Part shown: piece by piece, positions 33,250 through 41,229 of the stretch
How the letters are laid out: every line of letters starts with the position of its first letter
How positions within the stretch are numbered: the stretch's first letter is position 1
Source of the DNA: DAOUAE01 sp034433795
GTDB taxonomy: Bacteria; Chloroflexota; UBA6077; FW602-bin22; DAOUAE01
NCBI GenBank assembly: GCA_034433795.1
Contig: DAOUAE010000099.1
Coordinates: forward strand, 1 to 64,000
DNA length: 64,000 nucleotides
Reading direction: 5' to 3'
The notes under the pieces: model-generated
Told to the model about the DNA's origin: nothing
Databases searched by the model: none
What the model saw: the letters and a program-made list of their open reading frames with translations, nothing else
Translations under genes and position numbers: made by a program

Positions 33250-33786
33250 ATGGCGCGCGCTCTCCTGGTGCTGCCTCCACGCGACTTCGCCGACCGCCAG
33301 TACGTCCTGGTCCGCGAGCGGCTGACCGCTGCGGGCGTAGCGGTCGACACCGCCACCCTCGACGGCCCGGCCCGGAGCCTGGCCGGCCAGCAGGTGGCAC
33401 CATCGGTCGCACTGGAAGAGGTCCGGGCCAGCGCCTACAGCGCGGTGGTTTTCATCGGCGGCCGGGGCGTCCACCGGGTCAGCACCGAGCCCCGCCTCCA
33501 GCGGCTGGCCCAGATGGCCGCCGAGTCGGGAGCGGTCGTCGGGGCCCTGGGGGCGGCCACCCTCCTCCTGGCCCGGGCCGGCGTCCTGCGGGGACGCCTG
33601 GCCACCGGTCCGACCAGCCTGGCCGGCGCCCTGCGAGCCGCCGGCGCCACCTACGACGCGGCCGAGGTCGTCTGGGACGCCCCGATCCTCACCGCCCGGC
33701 GCTGGGAGGGCATCGCCACCTTCGCCCAGCGGCTGGTCGAGGAGGTCCAGACGCGCACGCCACGGCGTCCGCCGGCCGGGCTCTAG
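33250..33786 (+). CDS. DJ-1/PfpI-like protein without nucleophile cysteine
   Basis: 178 residues with the flavodoxin-like DJ-1/PfpI layout. An opening ALLVLPPRDFADRQYVLVRE is followed by SAYSAVVFIGGRGVHR, then VVGALGAATLLLARAGVLRG, then ATGPTSL and a helix at the C terminus (GIATFAQRLVEEVQ). The third block is the nucleophile elbow, normally A-I-C-x-x-P; here it reads A-L-G-A-A-T, with Gly at about 101, and the whole protein has no cysteine. Protease, chaperone-esterase or deglycase chemistry seems impossible in the usual way. ATG 33250 follows GGGAGAACGGGAG. Stands alone. Confidence 0.72.
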   Translation: MARALLVLPPRDFADRQYVLVRERLTAAGVAVDTATLDGPARSLAGQQVAPSVALEEVRASAYSAVVFIGGRGVHRVSTEPRLQRLAQMAAESGAVVGALGAATLLLARAGVLRGRLATGPTSLAGALRAAGATYDAAEVVWDAPILTARRWEGIATFAQRLVEEVQTRTPRRPPAGL

Positions 33787-33790
33787 AAGC

Positions 33791-34042
33791 TCAACCGGTG
33801 CGGTGAAAGAGACGATGCAGCCGGCGCCAGCACCCCCCGACCGCTCCGTGGCGGGTGGCCTGCACCACCGGGTTCCAGGTGCGATGAAGAGACCAGGCAC
33901 CGGAGGTCAGGCGCCCCTGATGAAGCGCCTCACGCGCCTGCCGGCGCCGCTGGCGCAGCTGACGCCGCGCCTCTTCCAGGGCCGGGGTCGCCCCCTGGCG
34001 GGCGAGCGCCCGAACCAGCCGTCGCAGGGTCTTGATCTGCAT
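33791..34042 (-). CDS. Small, very basic protein of unknown function (83 aa)
   Basis: Not recognised. The first half is an Arg-rich helix (LRRLVRALARQGATPALEEA, RRQLRQRRRQAREALHQG); the second half has Trp/His/Arg (WSLHRTWNPVV, RRLHRLFHRTG). It could bind nucleic acid. ATG 34042 has a GGCGGAGG SD, which supports a real gene. It is convergent with the DJ-1-like gene, four bases between stops. Confidence 0.55.
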   Translation of the reverse strand: MQIKTLRRLVRALARQGATPALEEARRQLRQRRRQAREALHQGRLTSGAWSLHRTWNPVVQATRHGAVGGCWRRLHRLFHRTG

Positions 34043-34133
34043 CGTCAGGCCTCCGCCTGGGGCTCATGACCCGGTGGCCGCAAGACGCGGGCCAGGGTAA
34101 ACTTAAGACCACGGCGCTGTGGAGGGAGAGATC

Positions 34134-34352
34134 ATGGTTGAAGAAGATGCCCTGGGACCGCGAGAGGAGGCGCTGGGCGACCTCTATACCCCCTGCGTCC
34201 GCTGCGGTCGGCTGTTCCTGCGACGCTACGCTCGCCTGGTTCCGCCCGAAGCCCTCGGGGGCCCCGAGGACGAGATCCGCTCCGAGCAGGCCGAGGTCTG
34301 CGAGGAGTGCTGGCGGCTGCTGACTGTCGGCGAGGAGAACCCACCCCGCTGA
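34134..34352 (+). CDS. Small zinc-ribbon-like protein (72 aa)
   Basis: Two cysteine pairs, TPCVRCGRLF and EVCEECWRLL, are about 33 residues apart, a plausible single zinc site. The rest is acidic. No further family is recognised. ATG 34134 has an excellent GGAGGGAGAG SD. The stop is 13 bases before a second, even shorter zinc-ribbon gene, so the two probably form an operon. Confidence 0.65.
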   Translation: MVEEDALGPREEALGDLYTPCVRCGRLFLRRYARLVPPEALGGPEDEIRSEQAEVCEECWRLLTVGEENPPR

Positions 34353-34365
34353 CCGGAGGAGGACG

Positions 34366-34491
34366 ATGACGGAGGACCGGTTCTTCTGCCCTCAGTGCGG
34401 TTTTACCAGCTCCGCCGTCCACTGGTGTCCCTACTGCCAGCGGCCGCTCCTGCCGCGCTGGCCGCGGACGGCTGTTGGCCGCCGGAAGTAA
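34366..34491 (+). CDS. Zinc-ribbon miniprotein (41 aa)
   Basis: A 41-residue reading frame with CPQCGF and WCPYCQRPL, 14 residues apart, i.e. a compact treble-clef or zinc-ribbon knuckle, followed by a basic tail (RWPRTAVGRRK). ATG 34366 is preceded by GGAGGAGG. It follows the 72-residue zinc-ribbon gene by 13 bases. Its stop is five bases from that of the convergent gene below. Confidence 0.6.
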   Translation: MTEDRFFCPQCGFTSSAVHWCPYCQRPLLPRWPRTAVGRRK

Positions 34492-34496
34492 CGGGC

Positions 34497-35111
34497 TCAG
34501 GGCCAGAGCGGGTCCCGCAGAAAGGCCAGGTGCACGACCGCCCCGTCCTCCGCCTGGACGAGCGCGGTGTAGGTGGTGGCCAGAGCCCCCAGGCCCAGCC
34601 CCTCGAGCAGACCGACCAGCCGGTCGGCCGCAGCGAGATCGGGCCGGTCGACCGACGCCGGGTCTGCCGTCGGGACCAGGGCCGTCAGCGCCCCCACGGG
34701 CAGCGGCCCCGGCTGGTCGCTGGCGAAGGCCACCACCTCCTGCCCGGCTCGAAACAGGCTGCCGCCGAAGACCTCGCCGGCCTCCAGCCACAGGTGCAGA
34801 ACCGGGCGCCCGAGGCGGGCCGAGAGCAGCCCGGCCACTGTTCCATCGTCGCAGGCCGAGGGGAAAACGCCCACCCAGTCCGGACCGGGAAGGAGAGCAA
34901 AGCGCATCTCGTCGCCGTCCAGCAGCGGCACCTGGTCGTCGGCCACCAGCACCAGGTCCGGCGCCACCGGCTGGAACCCGGCCTCGCGGGCCAGAACCTG
35001 CAGAGCGTCGACGACGGCGGTCACCGTCGCCCCAAACACCACCAGCATCTCGGTCGTGAAGAGCGGCGGACGCATCGCGGTCCCGTCCAGCCTGCACGGG
35101 GCGACGCTCAT
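34497..35111 (-). CDS. Conserved-looking protein of unknown function (204 aa)
   Basis: Not recognised. An alpha/beta protein with no signal peptide, membrane segment or metal motif. Segments are VFGATVTAVVDALQVLAREA, LLDGDEMRFALLPGPDWVGV and RLVGLLEGLGLGALATTYTA. ATG 35111 has GAGG upstream and lies seven bases after the stop of the HAD phosphatase gene, so it is cotranscribed with it. Its role cannot be stated. Confidence 0.6.
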   Translation of the reverse strand: MSVAPCRLDGTAMRPPLFTTEMLVVFGATVTAVVDALQVLAREAGFQPVAPDLVLVADDQVPLLDGDEMRFALLPGPDWVGVFPSACDDGTVAGLLSARLGRPVLHLWLEAGEVFGGSLFRAGQEVVAFASDQPGPLPVGALTALVPTADPASVDRPDLAAADRLVGLLEGLGLGALATTYTALVQAEDGAVVHLAFLRDPLWP

Positions 35112-35118
35112 CGCCTCT

Positions 35119-35952
35119 TTAAAGCCGGCCGGCGAAGAGGCGATAAATGGCGAGCGCGACCCCATCCTCAGCGTTCGAGGCGGTCACCCAATCGGCCACC
35201 GCCTGGACCTCCGGCGGCGCATTCCCCATGGCCACCGCCAGGCCAGCGTACTCCAGCATCTCCAGGTCGTTGACATTGTCGCCGATGGCCACCACCTCCG
35301 AACGGTCGATGCCGTAGACCGCACAGAGGTCCGCCAGCGCCGCCCCCTTCGAGCAGGACCGCTCCAGCAGCTCCAGGAAGCGCCCCTCGGGAGTGAGAGT
35401 CGTCCGCGAGACGATCGTCCGCCAGCGGTCCTGGCCCAGAGCCGCTACCAGGCGGGCGATCTGCTCGGCTGTGTCGAGGACCCCGACCTCGACCGGATCA
35501 CCGGGCAACAGCCAGCGGCTGTCCGGCCAGCGCACCAGCCCTGCAAGCCCCCGCACCGCGAGGTAGCGGGCGGTGAGGGGACTGTCCCGGTCGCTGGGGC
35601 CGGTGAAGATGCGGTCCTCGCCGGGCACGCCCTCGTAAACGAGGGGCTGGCAGCCCTGAGTCCAGATGATCTCCACCGCCTCCCGGGCCAGGGCCCGGGG
35701 CAGCGGACGACGGGCCAGGAGACGCGGCCCGGGCACCTCCAGGACCACCGCGCCGTTGTTGAGGATCAGCGCTCCGGCGAAGTCGAGGTCGGCCAGCAGG
35801 GGCTGCAGACTGCGCAGACGGCGGCCGGTCGCCAGCACCACCGTCACCCCGGCCGCCCGGACCCGGGCCAGCGCCGCCCGGACCGCCGGGCGCAGCTGGC
35901 CCGTGGGATCGAGCAGCGTGCCGTCGACATCGAGCGCCAGGAGACGGTGCAC
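35119..35952 (-). CDS. HAD-superfamily phosphatase, Cof type
   Basis: 277 residues. HAD motif I is LLALDVDGTLLDP (nucleophile Asp and acid/base Asp), motif II VVLATGRR, motif III Lys in CSKGAALADLC and motif IV VVAIGDNVNDLEML. The large insert between motifs II and III is the C2B cap of Cof/YidA enzymes, which dephosphorylate sugar phosphates and related metabolites. GTG 35952 with GAGGGAG upstream. It is second in a unit starting with the HEAT-repeat gene, 15 bases after its stop. Confidence 0.87.
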   Translation of the reverse strand: MHRLLALDVDGTLLDPTGQLRPAVRAALARVRAAGVTVVLATGRRLRSLQPLLADLDFAGALILNNGAVVLEVPGPRLLARRPLPRALAREAVEIIWTQGCQPLVYEGVPGEDRIFTGPSDRDSPLTARYLAVRGLAGLVRWPDSRWLLPGDPVEVGVLDTAEQIARLVAALGQDRWRTIVSRTTLTPEGRFLELLERSCSKGAALADLCAVYGIDRSEVVAIGDNVNDLEMLEYAGLAVAMGNAPPEVQAVADWVTASNAEDGVALAIYRLFAGRL

Positions 35953-35967
35953 GGCTCCCTCGCGGTC

Positions 35968-36906
35968 TCAGTTGGGCTCCGGGTCGTAGAAGTGGAAGGC
36001 CAGTGGATCGGCCCAGCCGTCGAGCTCCTCCAACGCCTCGGCAGCCGCCTCGCGGACCTCCGGATCGGGCGCCTGGCGCAGCTCCAAAAGGGTCTGCCGG
36101 GCCAGCCGTCCGCCGATCTGGCCGAGGGCAGCGATGGCCGCCAGCTGCACCTCCCGGTCGGCATCGCCACGGGCCACCGGCACCAGGTGCGGCACCGCCC
36201 GGCGTTCGCTCAACTCCCCGCAGGCCCGGGCGGCCTCGAAGCGGAGCTCGGGCAGCGGGCTCTGCAGTTCGCGGAGGAGGACCTCCAGCCAGCGCGGGTC
36301 GCAGTTCCGGCCCATGGCGAAGAGAGCGCTGGCCCGCATCCGCACGTCGCTGTCGCGGTAGGCGCTCTCGATGATCGCCGTCACCTCGGGACGGCTCAGA
36401 TAGGCGATGGCCTCGACCGCCCGCCGACGTACCACCAGCGGCTCGGCCGGGTCCCGAATGACCGCCAGCAGCCCCTCCCGGACCAGGTCGGCGGTGCGCC
36501 GGTCCAGGCGGTCGAACTCGATGAGGTACACGAAGCGCCCCAGGCCGCTGGCCGCCGCCGCCCGGACCTCCGGATCGGGGTCGTCTTTGAGCAGGCGCAG
36601 CAGCGCCAGGGCCGTGGTCCGGCTCTCATCCTCGCACAGGCCCTCGACCGCCGCCAGCCGAACGGCCGCGTCCGGATCGGCCAGCGCCAGGTGAAAGACG
36701 GCCGTGTAGTCGAGATCGATATTGTCCTCGGCCAGGTCGACCAGCCAGCGCACCACCGTCCGCCGGCGCTCGACCGGAATCTGCTGCCAGCGTTCCCGGA
36801 CCAGCTCGAGATCCGGGCCCAGCAGACCGGAGAGCTTCACCAACTGGCTGGGGTCAATCGGCCAGGCCGGATCGGCCAGCCTGGTGAGAAGCCGCTGGAG
36901 TGTCAT
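35968..36906 (-). CDS. HEAT-repeat (PBS-lyase-like) protein
   Basis: 312 residues made of HEAT units of about 30-35 residues through most of the length. Examples are ADPDAAVRLAAVEGLCEDES, DDPDPEVRAAAASGLGRFVY, RDSDVRMRASALFAMGRNCD and APDPEVREAAAEALEELDG. The fold is a helical scaffold for protein partners; the phycobilisome-lyase name of the family does not apply here. ATG 36906. It has its own promoter in the end of yraN and precedes the HAD phosphatase. Confidence 0.82.
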   Translation of the reverse strand: MTLQRLLTRLADPAWPIDPSQLVKLSGLLGPDLELVRERWQQIPVERRRTVVRWLVDLAEDNIDLDYTAVFHLALADPDAAVRLAAVEGLCEDESRTTALALLRLLKDDPDPEVRAAAASGLGRFVYLIEFDRLDRRTADLVREGLLAVIRDPAEPLVVRRRAVEAIAYLSRPEVTAIIESAYRDSDVRMRASALFAMGRNCDPRWLEVLLRELQSPLPELRFEAARACGELSERRAVPHLVPVARGDADREVQLAAIAALGQIGGRLARQTLLELRQAPDPEVREAAAEALEELDGWADPLAFHFYDPEPN

Positions 36907-36935
36907 CGGCGTCCTTTTCGCCTCTGCTGTCGGAA

Positions 36936-36941
36936 ATTATA
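36936..36941 (-). promoter_or_regulatory. Extended -10 (TGaTATAAT) of HEAT-repeat gene
   Basis: A minus-strand TG one base before a perfect TATAAT, 29 bases upstream of ATG 36906. No -35 is needed for an extended -10. The TG overlaps the stop region of yraN. Confidence 0.6.
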
Positions 36942-37325
36942 TCAAACGGAGAACCCATGGCCCTCGACGGCGTTCCGGAGAAGCGTGCAGCGCCGGACGC
37001 TTCCATCGGACCCCACCTCGATGGCCACGAGATCGATCCGACAGGCCAGCGGCGGCTCCGGCAGCCCGGCCAGGTACTCCTCGGCCAGCGCCCGGAGGCG
37101 CTGGCGCTTGCGCGCCGTCAGCGACTCCTCCGGGGTTCCATAGCGGGGGCTCCGCCGGGTCCGCACCTCGATCAGGCAGAGGACCTCCCCCTCCCGGGCC
37201 ACGATGTCGATCTCGCCCTGTGCAAGGCGGACGTTGCGCCCGGCGATCAAATAGCCCTGGCGGCGCAGGAAGTCGACCGCGTACTCTTCGCCCTGCCGCC
37301 CCAGGTGCCGACGGCGGTCAGCCAT
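36942..37325 (-). CDS. yraN: UPF0102 family protein YraN (predicted endonuclease-like)
   Basis: 127 residues, the usual length. Typical sequence RRHLGRQGEEYAVDFLRRQG, then NVRLAQGEIDIVAREGEVLC with the PD-(D/E)XK-like GEIDIV motif, and IEVRTRRSPRYGTPEESLT with the E-x-K-like EVR. ATG 37325 lies inside the end of rnhB (8-base overlap). The order rplS-rnhB-yraN is one of the most common bacterial arrangements, which supports the call. Molecular function of the family is unsettled. Confidence 0.92.
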   Translation of the reverse strand: MADRRRHLGRQGEEYAVDFLRRQGYLIAGRNVRLAQGEIDIVAREGEVLCLIEVRTRRSPRYGTPEESLTARKRQRLRALAEEYLAGLPEPPLACRIDLVAIEVGSDGSVRRCTLLRNAVEGHGFSV

Positions 37326-37986
37326 CGCCGGCCCGCCGGACCGCCCCCGTGCCCGGCGCCAGCAGGGCCCGGACCGGGGCGAACGAGCGCCGGTGGACCG
37401 GCGAGGGGCCCAGGCGGGCCAGCGCCGCCCGGTGCTCCGGCGTTCCATAACCCTTGTGGATGGCGAAGCCGTAGCCGGGGTAGAGGGCGTCGAGAAGGCT
37501 GCACAGCCGGTCGCGAACGACCTTGGCCACGATCGAGGCCGCAGCGATGGTGAAGCAGCGCGCGTCGCCGTCCACGACCCCTTCCTGGGGGCAGGGACAG
37601 TCCGGGAGGGTGAAGTAGTCGACCAGGAGGTAGTCCGGGGGCACCGGGAGAGCCCGCAGCGCCCGGACCATGGCCCAGCGACTGGCCACCCCCAGGCCCC
37701 AACAGTCGATCTCGGCCGCCGTGGCCTGGCCCAGACCCACCGCCACCACCCGGGCCAGGATCTCCTCGGCCAGAGCCAGTCGCTGGTCTGGAGCCAGCAG
37801 CTTGGAGTCAGCGACCCCGGGGAGCGGATCGGGGGCAGCCAGGAGATCGGTGGGAAAGAGGACCGCCGCCGCCACCACCGGGCCAGCCAGGCACCCGCGC
37901 CCGACCTCGTCCAGACCGACGATGCGCCGGTAGCCCTGCGCCAGCAGCGCGCGCTCGCGGTCGGTGGTCGCACTGGCGCGGGACAT
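37318..37986 (-). CDS. rnhB: Ribonuclease HII
   Basis: 222 residues. It nicks RNA-DNA junctions and removes misincorporated ribonucleotides. Catalytic residues: D-E in IVGLDEVGRGCLAGPVVAAA, Asp in YLLVDYFTL, and the C-terminal Asp in RCFTIAAASIVAKVVRDRLC; the IAAASIVAKV..RD motif is diagnostic of type 2 enzymes. ATG 37986 has a weak SD. It follows rplS by 21 bases. Confidence 0.93.
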   Translation of the reverse strand: MSRASATTDRERALLAQGYRRIVGLDEVGRGCLAGPVVAAAVLFPTDLLAAPDPLPGVADSKLLAPDQRLALAEEILARVVAVGLGQATAAEIDCWGLGVASRWAMVRALRALPVPPDYLLVDYFTLPDCPCPQEGVVDGDARCFTIAAASIVAKVVRDRLCSLLDALYPGYGFAIHKGYGTPEHRAALARLGPSPVHRRSFAPVRALLAPGTGAVRRAGDG

Positions 37987-38007
37987 GCCACCCGATCCGG
38001 CCCGGAC

Positions 38008-38418
38008 TCAACCGGCTGTCTCGGCGGAGGTCGTCTCCCCAGCGGCTGTCCCCGCGGTCGTCACCGCCGCCCGCGGCCGGCGCTCCTTGATGCGGGCGGC
38101 CTTCCCACGCAGCTTCCGCAGATAGTACAGCCGGGCCCGCCGGACCACCCCCCGCCGGACGACCTCGATCTTCTCGATGCGCGGCGAATGGAGGAAGAAT
38201 GTTCGCTCGACACCGACGCCGTAGCTGACCCGGCGCACGGTGAAGGTCGCGCTGGTCCCGCTGCCGCGCCGGCGGATGACCACGCCCTCAAAGGGCTGGA
38301 CCCGCTCGCGACCAGCCTCCACCACCCGCACGTGCACCCGCACGGTGTCGCCCGGCTCGAAGTCAGGGATGTCGCTCCGCAACTGCCCTTGCTCGACGGC
38401 CCGAATCAGGTCCATCAT
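38008..38418 (-). CDS. rplS: 50S ribosomal protein L19
   Basis: 136 residues, with a C-terminal Thr/Ala-rich extension of about 20 residues beyond the usual 115. Core motifs are FEPGDTVRVHVRVVEAGRER, VQPFEGVVIRRRGSG and SPRIEKIEVVRRGVVRRARL, then YYLRKLRGKAARIKE. It sits at the 30S-50S interface. ATG 38418; its promoter is at 38467-38496. Confidence 0.96.
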   Translation of the reverse strand: MMDLIRAVEQGQLRSDIPDFEPGDTVRVHVRVVEAGRERVQPFEGVVIRRRGSGTSATFTVRRVSYGVGVERTFFLHSPRIEKIEVVRRGVVRRARLYYLRKLRGKAARIKERRPRAAVTTAGTAAGETTSAETAG

Positions 38419-38466
38419 GGGTGTGCCCTCGTCCTCTCACACAACGGTCCGCGAAAAAGCCGCTAG

Positions 38467-38496
38467 ATTGTACCATACCCCCGGAGCCCCGCGCAA
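38467..38496 (-). promoter_or_regulatory. Promoter of rplS-rnhB-yraN
   Basis: Minus strand TTGCGC (38496-38491), 18-base spacer, TACAAT (38472-38467), about 49 bases upstream of the rplS ATG. Confidence 0.6.
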
Positions 38497-38505
38497 ACGC
38501 CACGC

Positions 38506-40746
38506 CTACGGGATCACCGGCTGGGAGGCGAACTCGTCGACGACCTCCAGCACCCCCTCCCGGACGATCACATCCTCCAGGCGGCGGTCGCGCACCCGCA
38601 GGTCGACCCGGGCCCGTCCGATCCGCAGGCCGTGGAGAGCGACCCAATCGAGCCAGGGGGGCAGGACCGGCCGCACGTAGAGACGCTGGTGGGCGGCGTC
38701 GGCCCGCAGCCCCAGCATGGTCGTGACGAAGAAGATCACGCTGCCGGCCGCCCAGGCCTGCGGGCTGCAGGAGACCGGGTGCTCGGCCGGCGTCGAGCGG
38801 TAGCGCTCATCGCGGTCGAAGCCACAGAAGAGTTCGGGCAGACGGTAGAGCGGGAAGCGCAGTCCGGCCTGATAGATGGCCGAGATCACCTGCAGGGCCT
38901 CCTCGTCGAACCCGTAGCGCCGGAGTCCGTTGGCGATGATCGAGTTATCGTGCGGCCAGACCGAGCCGTTGTGGTAACTCATCGGGTTGAAGGTCGGGTA
39001 GGCCTTGGAGAGCGTGCGGACGCCCCAGCCGCTGAACAGCTGGGGGGAGAGCAGCCGGTCGCGCACCAGCTCCGCCCGGTCAGGCGCGATGATCCCGGAC
39101 CAGAGGCAGTGGCCGGGGTTCGAGGTGACCGCCGGGATCTGCACCTTCTCGCGGTCCAGCCCCTGGGCGTAGAAGCGCTCGTCCGGCATCCAGAAGCGCT
39201 CCTCGAAGCGGCGTCGCAGCTCCTCGGCCTCGCGCTCCAGACGGTCGGCCAGGTCGGGCTCGTCTTTGCGGCGGAAGAGGGCGGCCAGACGCCGCTTGGC
39301 GTCGTAGACATAGCCCTGGACCTCGACCGGGGCGATCGGCGGCTCGGCCCAGCGGCCGTCCGGGAAGGCGTAGGCGTCGTCGGAGTCCTTCCAGGCCTGG
39401 TTGCGAATGCCCCGTGGTGAACGGGTCTTGTACTCGACGAAGCCGTCGCCATCGAGATCGCCGTAGCGGTCGACCCACTCCAGCGCCCGCAGGACGGCCG
39501 GCTTCAGTTCGCGGTAGAGGGCGTCATCGTCCAGCCAGTCCATCGTCTGGGCGAAGAGAATAAGGAAGAGCGGGGTGGCGTCGATGCTGCCGTAGTACGG
39601 TGTATGGGGGATCTCGCCGCGCCGGGCCATCTCGCCGGCGCGGAGCTCGTGCATGATCTTGCCGGGGTCTTCGTCGCGGAAGTCGTTGACCTCGCGCCCC
39701 TGGTGGGCCGCCAGAAAACGGAGTGTCCCCACCGCCAGGTCCGGGTTCAGCATCAGGCACTGGAGCGAGGTGATGGCCCCATCCCGACCGAAGGGGGCGG
39801 CGAACCAGGGGATTCCCGCCCAGATATACGGGCCGGTCTCGTACTGGCTGAGCAGCGCCCGCAGGTCGAGAACGCTCCGGGCGAACATCGTGTCGAAGAT
39901 CTTGTTATTGGTCTCGACCTGGGTGCACCCCTCGTACCATTCGTCGATGGCCCGCCGGAGACGAACGGCCGCCATATCAAAGATGATGACCGGATCGCGC
40001 CGGGGCGGCTCCGGCTCCTCCAGCCGGGGGGTCACCGACAGGGTCAGCGACTCCGGCTTCTGCGGCTCCAGTTCGAATTCGTAGACCAGCCGGACGCTCG
40101 GCGGCGCCGGTTCGATCTCGGGGATCGGCACGATCATCCCCGCCGAGGGGGCGCTCAGGGTGAGCCGCAGCTGTCCGCCGGCCAGCATCTCGACGATGTG
40201 TGGCGTGCGGTCGAGGATCACATCGCTGTGGCGGGCCACCCCGTCCAGGCCCCGGTAGTTCAGCGAGAAGCGGTTATCGACCAGAACACCGTCCAGGATG
40301 TGCTCGCCCGTCGTGGGCGGCAGGAGCTCCCCACGGGCGACCCGGCGGATGCCGCGGACATCGAACATGTCCTTAAAATCGGCCCCCACGATCAGCTCGA
40401 CCTTCACCGGGACCCGGAAGCGGTTGTAGTTGAAGAAGCCGATCCGCTCCTGCAGGCTCCGCTCGCCGATGAAGCGGTTGCGGCGGATGCTGATGGTCAG
40501 CGCCGGGACCACCGTCCCGTCGGCCAGGACGTAGGTCGGATTGGCCAGCTGCAGGTTGCCCATAAAGTTCTGCTCGACCGACGAGGTCAGTTTGCTCGGC
40601 CGCAGGCCGTTGACCAGCAGCTCGTAGACGCTCAAGAAGCGGGTATCCTGGTAGTAGAGTCCCAGCCCCTCCGTGTTCCCGTAGGGGATGTCTCCCAGAT
40701 CATCGGCCGTCAGAAAGACCTGGTTTTCGATCAGGACCTGGCGCAT
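38506..40746 (-). CDS. Glycogen-debranching-type protein (GDE N-terminal domain plus (alpha/alpha)6 glucosidase domain)
   Basis: 746 residues. The N-terminal beta domain (about 1-230; GLGLYYQDTRFLSVYELLVN, GERSLQERIGFFNYNRF) is of the GDE_N_bis type. The C-terminal (alpha/alpha)6 barrel has PWFAAPFGRDGAITSLQCLM, DGDGFVEYKTRSPRGIRNQA, WKDSDDAYAFPDGRWAEPPI and YHNGSVWPHDNSIIANGLRR. The last is the catalytic-site style of amylo-alpha-1,6-glucosidase and GH15/GH63 relatives. It would trim alpha-glucans or glucosyl compounds in the cytoplasm. ATG 40746; no operon partners. Confidence 0.85.
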   Translation of the reverse strand: MRQVLIENQVFLTADDLGDIPYGNTEGLGLYYQDTRFLSVYELLVNGLRPSKLTSSVEQNFMGNLQLANPTYVLADGTVVPALTISIRRNRFIGERSLQERIGFFNYNRFRVPVKVELIVGADFKDMFDVRGIRRVARGELLPPTTGEHILDGVLVDNRFSLNYRGLDGVARHSDVILDRTPHIVEMLAGGQLRLTLSAPSAGMIVPIPEIEPAPPSVRLVYEFELEPQKPESLTLSVTPRLEEPEPPRRDPVIIFDMAAVRLRRAIDEWYEGCTQVETNNKIFDTMFARSVLDLRALLSQYETGPYIWAGIPWFAAPFGRDGAITSLQCLMLNPDLAVGTLRFLAAHQGREVNDFRDEDPGKIMHELRAGEMARRGEIPHTPYYGSIDATPLFLILFAQTMDWLDDDALYRELKPAVLRALEWVDRYGDLDGDGFVEYKTRSPRGIRNQAWKDSDDAYAFPDGRWAEPPIAPVEVQGYVYDAKRRLAALFRRKDEPDLADRLEREAEELRRRFEERFWMPDERFYAQGLDREKVQIPAVTSNPGHCLWSGIIAPDRAELVRDRLLSPQLFSGWGVRTLSKAYPTFNPMSYHNGSVWPHDNSIIANGLRRYGFDEEALQVISAIYQAGLRFPLYRLPELFCGFDRDERYRSTPAEHPVSCSPQAWAAGSVIFFVTTMLGLRADAAHQRLYVRPVLPPWLDWVALHGLRIGRARVDLRVRDRRLEDVIVREGVLEVVDEFASQPVIP

Positions 40747-40782
40747 CGCCCGTCACAGCCCCTCGACGTCTCTATGGCCTAA

Positions 40783-40788
40783 ATTGTA
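40783..40788 (-). promoter_or_regulatory. -10 box (TACAAT) of debranching-type gene
   Basis: TACAAT on the minus strand inside TATACAAT, 36 bases before ATG 40746. Confidence 0.5.
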
Positions 40789-40863
40789 TAAACCCGCGCC
40801 GTCTCCCTTCAACACTGGCACAGACCCTGCATCCGGGGGCAGACCACCACGAGGAGATGGCCG

Positions 40864-41229
40864 ATGGCCCGCAGACATCGGTACCACATCGTCACCGACC
40901 CCAACGACCGTGGCTGCCGGCCGGGGGAGACGCTGGCCACCCGCGAGCTGGCCGTCATCCAGCGGTGGGCGGCCGAGCGGGGCGCCGTCCCGGCCACCGT
41001 CCCGGGGACCGAGCACGAGGGCCGCCCCGGCGTCCTGGCCCTCGATTTTCCGGGATTCAAGGAGAAAGGCCTGCAGCCGATCTCCTGGGAGGAGTGGTTC
41101 AAGACCTTCCAGGTCCGTCATCTGTGGTTTCTCTACCAGGAGAGGCTGCGCGACGGCCGTCCCAGCAACTTCTACAAAGTGGTCCCGGCCCAGTACGTCG
41201 AGGAGGCCGCGCCCGCTCAGTCCATGTAG
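40864..41229 (+). CDS. Protein of unknown function (121 aa)
   Basis: Not assigned to a named family. Conserved-looking segments are GRPGVLALDFPGFKEKGLQP, ISWEEWFKTFQ and LWFLYQERLRDGRPSNFYK. It is soluble, without signal. ATG 40864 is preceded by GAGGAG eight bases away; the ATG at 40857 is in another frame. The 3' end overlaps the convergent SDR gene by 13 bases. Confidence 0.65.
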   Translation: MARRHRYHIVTDPNDRGCRPGETLATRELAVIQRWAAERGAVPATVPGTEHEGRPGVLALDFPGFKEKGLQPISWEEWFKTFQVRHLWFLYQERLRDGRPSNFYKVVPAQYVEEAAPAQSM

